Shown: positions 41,395 to 44,075 of the stretch, one piece after another | Numbering within the stretch: the stretch's first letter is position 1 | Layout of the letters: each line of letters opens with the position of its first letter | Source: Thermoplasmatales archaeon | GTDB taxonomy: Archaea; Thermoplasmatota; E2; UBA202; JdFR-43 | Assembly: GCA_014361245.1 (NCBI GenBank) | Contig: JACIWB010000006.1 | Coordinates: forward strand, 1-44,075 | Reading direction: 5' to 3' | DNA length: 44,075 nt | Program-made: the position numbers and the translations under genes | Notes under the pieces: generated by a model | Database searches by the model: none | What the model was told of the DNA's origin: nothing | Seen by the model: only the letters and a program-made list of their open reading frames with translations

Positions 41395-42411
41395 ATGAAT
41401 ATTACTATTCTGGCTTGTGAAGGAAAAGAAACAACGGGCTTGGTAACATATTCAAGAAATGTAACAAAAGAATTATTAAAAATGAATGATAGAATAAAAA
41501 TGATTCCTATCTCCTCTCTTGAATTTAAGGTAGGGGAAAGATTGGTTGGAGGATATATATTTTCTGGTTTAAAATTTGCAAAAATATTTGCAAAAAAAAT
41601 AGATGGAGACATTGTTCATTCATTGGATTTGCAAGTAATTCATCCAAAAACAAATATTGTTACACTACATGATTTAACAGCTCTTTATAGAAGTAAACTA
41701 GAAAAGTATCTTTATAAGTTTCTTTTAACAAGATTGGGACACATGAAAAAAATAATCACTCCAACAAATTATATCGCAGATAATGTTGCCAAGATAACAG
41801 GTGTTAATAGAGAAAAATTTATTACTGTATACTATGGATTAAATCATAAAATGTTTTATCCATCTAATAAAACTCCAGAAGAAATAGCACAGGATAAGTA
41901 TAACTTGGTTCATGTTGGAGAAGTAAGAGAAAGAAAAAATATTCATTTAATATTAGAGGCAATTACAGCGTTGGGAGAAGGATATAGATTTATTCACATT
42001 GGACCAGATAGAGAATTAAATTATAAAGAAAAATGTCTTGAAATAGCGAGGAAAAATGATATTGATTTTATTAATATTGGGTATCTCTCACAAGAAAAAA
42101 TAAAGGATTATTATACCCATGCAGATTTATTTGTCTTTCCTTCAAAGGATGAAGGATTTGGATTGCCTCCTCTTGAAGCAATGGCATGTGGAACAACAAG
42201 TGTGGTTTCAAATATTCCAGTTTTTAGAGAGATATATAAAAACAGTGTTTATTATTCCGAATTAAATCCGAACGAGTTGGCTGATAAAATAGAATACGCA
42301 GTGAAGCATAAAAAACCAAAAAATGAATTAATTTCATATGCAAAAAAATTTACTTGGGAAAAAGCTGCTGAAAATTTACTTAAAATTTATGAAGAAGCTT
42401 CAGAAAAGTGA
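41395..42411 (+). CDS. Family 4 (GT-B) glycosyltransferase
   Basis: This is a 338-aa GT-B enzyme. NITILACEGKETTGLVTYSRN at the start, DIVHSLDLQVIHP, the acceptor half IVTLHDLTALYR, the donor half LVHVGEVRERKNIHLILEA and the E-x7-E-like EGFGLPPLEAMACGTTSVVS motif are all present. It is the third glycosyltransferase of the locus. Start at 41395 is supported by the TATA box. The frame extending to 41245 would run through the neighbouring gene and is not used. A short hairpin lies after its stop. Confidence 0.85.
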   Translation: MNITILACEGKETTGLVTYSRNVTKELLKMNDRIKMIPISSLEFKVGERLVGGYIFSGLKFAKIFAKKIDGDIVHSLDLQVIHPKTNIVTLHDLTALYRSKLEKYLYKFLLTRLGHMKKIITPTNYIADNVAKITGVNREKFITVYYGLNHKMFYPSNKTPEEIAQDKYNLVHVGEVRERKNIHLILEAITALGEGYRFIHIGPDRELNYKEKCLEIARKNDIDFINIGYLSQEKIKDYYTHADLFVFPSKDEGFGLPPLEAMACGTTSVVSNIPVFREIYKNSVYYSELNPNELADKIEYAVKHKKPKNELISYAKKFTWEKAAENLLKIYEEASEK

Positions 42412-42414
42412 TTT

Positions 42415-42435
42415 ATTTGCATTTTAATTGCAAAT
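42415..42435. terminator. Small inverted repeat after the glycosyltransferase
   Basis: ATTTGCA (42415-42421), a 7-nt loop and TGCAAAT (42429-42435) form a perfect 7-bp stem immediately after the stop at 42411. There is no T-run straight after it, so it may be a weak terminator, a protein site or chance. Low confidence. Confidence 0.3.
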
Positions 42436-42526
42436 AATATTTAAATATTGATTTGCAACCTATTACATAAGGAAAATAAAATCCGAGGTTGGCATAAAAA
42501 TTTTTAACTTCTCTCTTTTTTCTTCC

Positions 42527-42601
42527 ATGCTTTACATCATAATAGTTACTCCAAGATGCAATAAGAAATGCGTTTATCCCAGAAAAATTTTAAACTTCTA
42601 A
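42527..42601 (+). pseudogene. Truncated start of a radical SAM gene
   Basis: A frame from 42527 encodes MLYIIIVTPRCNKKCVY, then PRKILNF and a stop. Its opening is almost identical to the partial gene at 43951 (MLYIIIVTPICNMNCIYCGG). Nucleotides 1-27 of both copies differ by only one or two bases. In the intact copy the third cluster cysteine follows the Tyr; here the reading diverges exactly at that point (Pro) and ends 7 codons later. The downstream side is the end of the ATPase gene. I read it as a duplicated radical SAM gene cut after about 17 codons. Confidence 0.6.
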
Positions 42602-43732
42602 AAGCCATTTCCATAATGGAATGCATTTTATCTTCTTCTTTTCCCTATCTATTTCATCTTCATAATCCCATGTAATTATCAATAAATTTTTGCATTTTAA
42701 TTCATCGCTTGCTTTAACCAGCGATTTTATTTCTCTTTTTTCTATTTCATCTTTTCCAGAAGCATATGTAACTTGAATAAGTTGCTCAATGTTTATTCCT
42801 TCCTTGACCAAAAAATCAACTTCATTTTGCTGAGGTGTTTGATAAAAGTATATTTTCTTTCTTCTTCTTAAAAGATCTAACACAACGATATTTTCCATAG
42901 CTTTTCCTATATTTTTTAAAGAGCCAGGATAAAGTGCTTCAACAACACCTGTATCTATAGCATATATTTTTTTAGGTTGCATAAATTGATATTTCACCTT
43001 TCTGGAAAATGGAAAAAGCTGAATTATTAGATAAGCATCTTCCATGTAGGAGAGGTAGTTCTTTATTGTATGAACACTCTTAATATTAGATATATTCTTA
43101 ATTTTGTTATAAGATATTCTTGATGAAAAATTTGAGATAAGATAAAAAGCAATTTCCTTTAAGTCCCTTACAAATTTTACCTTATATCTTTCAACAATAT
43201 CTCTTGATATAATCATTTCATATAATTCCTTAAGATAATTTTTCCTATTAGAAACTTTGTAGCTCTCCGGAAAACCGCCCAGATTGATATAATTTAATAA
43301 ATTATGTTTAAGATTTCCAATCTCCCGGGTTGTAGGTAGCTCACCAATATTTATCTTAAAATATTTTATATATTCCCTGAAGCTAAATGGATATATCTCA
43401 AAACTCATGCATCTTCCAGTTAAGTGGGTTGCAAGCTCTTTACTTAAAAGTTTTGAGTTGCTTCCAGTTATTATTACATTATATTCTTGTCTCAATAATC
43501 TATTGGCAAAAAGCTCCCATCCTTCTATATTCTGTATTTCATCCAAAAGAAGAAATCTAAAATTTCCATAGGTTTCATGAAGGAGATGGAGGATCGTATT
43601 TAGATCTTTTGCCTCCACACCTACTATCCTTTCATCATCGAAGTTTATATAGGCATAATCTCTATCTCTTAAAGATAAAAAAGAAAACACCGATTTACCG
43701 CATCTTCTAACACCAGTTATTACCTTTATCAA
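42590..43732 (-). CDS. AAA ATPase with DUF4143-like C-terminus (start codon uncertain)
   Basis: This 380-aa protein belongs to the archaeal AAA_14/DUF4143 ATPases. Walker A is GVRRCGKS, Walker B is FLLLDEIQNIEGWE, ITGSNSKLL and ELATHLTGRCMSFEIYPFSF follow, and the C-terminal region has QNEVDFLV, the nuclease-like DUF4143 core. Role unknown; such genes are numerous and mobile. Start: the first usual start codon is TTG at 43732, directly before the Walker A. The frame stays open upstream to 43876, and residues encoded at 43733-43846 (IIKNALIDQKDEINRI and so on) look like the normal N-terminal helices of this family, beginning with ATC-ATC where ATG would be expected. The gene may be inactivated or begin at a non-standard codon. 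Confidence 0.7.
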   Translation of the reverse strand: MIKVITGVRRCGKSVFSFLSLRDRDYAYINFDDERIVGVEAKDLNTILHLLHETYGNFRFLLLDEIQNIEGWELFANRLLRQEYNVIITGSNSKLLSKELATHLTGRCMSFEIYPFSFREYIKYFKINIGELPTTREIGNLKHNLLNYINLGGFPESYKVSNRKNYLKELYEMIISRDIVERYKVKFVRDLKEIAFYLISNFSSRISYNKIKNISNIKSVHTIKNYLSYMEDAYLIIQLFPFSRKVKYQFMQPKKIYAIDTGVVEALYPGSLKNIGKAMENIVVLDLLRRRKKIYFYQTPQQNEVDFLVKEGINIEQLIQVTYASGKDEIEKREIKSLVKASDELKCKNLLIITWDYEDEIDREKKKIKCIPLWKWLLEV

Positions 43733-43950
43733 TTTATCATCTAAAGAAAACCTAAATGATTCTAAAAATTCTCTATCTATTATATCCTTATCACTAAGTA
43801 TCCTGTTTATTTCATCTTTCTGATCTATCAGAGCATTTTTGATGATAAATCTATTGATGTTAAGTATAATGCAAAATTATTTAAAAAATTTTGCAGTGGA
43901 ATTAAAATTTTTAAAAACAAATAAAAAATTTATTCTCCTTATTTTTACAT

Positions 43951-44075
43951 ATGCTTTACATAATAATAGTTACTCCTATTTGCAACATGAACTGCATATA
44001 TTGCGGGGGAAGCTTGCATAACATGCCAGATGAAATAAGTTATGGAAATGATGAAATTTTTGATTTCATAAGCAA
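43951..44075 (+). CDS. Radical SAM protein, N-terminal part, cut by the window edge
   Basis: The frame starts at an ATG and runs off the right edge after 41 codons. It begins MLYIIIVTPICNMNCIYCGG with the cluster motif C11-NMN-C15-IY-C18. This opening is typical of a family of archaeal radical SAM proteins described as putative peptide-modifying enzymes (TIGR04084-like), though so short a piece cannot prove it. A TATA-like AAAAAATTTA at about 43923-43932 is roughly 24 nt upstream. The start is repeated in truncated form at 42527. Confidence 0.65.
   Translation, partial: MLYIIIVTPICNMNCIYCGGSLHNMPDEISYGNDEIFDFIS

Noticed and set aside
42590-43732. ATPase as half of a toxin-antitoxin pair
   Set aside because: No small partner gene lies next to it and the family is usually found singly.
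43839-44021. A 60-aa plus-strand frame across the radical SAM start
   Set aside because: It is out of frame with the clear CxxxCxxC reading frame that begins at 43951 and has no promoter of its own.
1-44075. CRISPR arrays, rRNA and tRNA genes
   Set aside because: No regularly spaced repeats were seen, and the gaps between genes are too short and without cloverleaf-like blocks. A tRNA search program would be decisive.

Overview
The window is a compact, AT-rich stretch of an archaeal chromosome. Support for Archaea: archaeal-type prolyl-, valyl-, isoleucyl- and asparaginyl-tRNA synthetases, an RNase P Pop5-like subunit, a geranylgeranyl reductase-type flavoprotein for ether lipids, and TATA-like boxes about 22-28 nt before the start codons of most first genes. 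An exported C25 (gingipain-type) peptidase and an Ig-like module shared by two exported proteins suggest the Thermoplasmatota, but this is inferred from memory of families and is not proven. Most of the DNA is coding. Neighbouring genes commonly overlap by ATGA, and three convergent pairs share a CTAA double stop. I found no rRNA, tRNA or CRISPR array, and no gene-free stretch over 300 bases.

Layout. 1-250: a transposase-like fragment cut by the window edge. 357-2104: a divergent LeuC/LeuD-like hydrolyase pair. 2.1-7.7 kb: a small ORF, a metallo-beta-lactamase-fold hydrolase, a 56-aa protein coupled to RNase P Pop5, proS and valS, and a 28-aa membrane peptide coupled to valS. 7.7-16.5 kb: pyrD, a geranylgeranyl reductase-type flavoprotein, an operon of cupin, class II aldolase-like protein and mtnA, larE, an ArsB/NhaD-type permease, an operon of ribH, an SDR and an aIF2B-like protein, and a COG2108-type radical SAM protein.

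16.5-23.5 kb is rich in exported proteins: a serine beta-lactamase-like hydrolase, a lone receiver protein, a secreted tandem SagB-type nitroreductase with a small secreted partner, pyrK (far from pyrD), and an operon of C25 peptidase, Nudix hydrolase and Cys-rich protein. 23.5-29.3 kb: an operon of asnS, isochorismatase-like hydrolase, thioredoxin-reductase-like flavoprotein and RlmN/Cfr-like radical SAM protein. Divergent from it is an operon of an unrecognised Cys-motif protein, a Nudix hydrolase and a small conserved protein, followed by ileS.

32.4-42.4 kb is a surface-glycan locus: flippase, three glycosyltransferases, sugar epimerase, UDP-sugar dehydrogenase, nucleotidyltransferase, and gmhA, hddA and gmhB homologues. 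Together these look like a pathway to an activated manno-heptose (probably GDP-linked), unusual in Archaea. 42.5 kb to the end: a truncated radical SAM start, an AAA/DUF4143-type ATPase whose expected start codon appears lost, and the start of an intact radical SAM gene whose opening matches the truncated fragment.

The points I find most worth checking are the heptose pathway, the RlmN-like operon, the exported double SagB-like protein, the cupin/aldolase/mtnA operon, the LeuCD pair with altered active-site motifs, the valyl-tRNA synthetase lacking the KMSKS lysines, and the interrupted radical SAM duplication at the right end.
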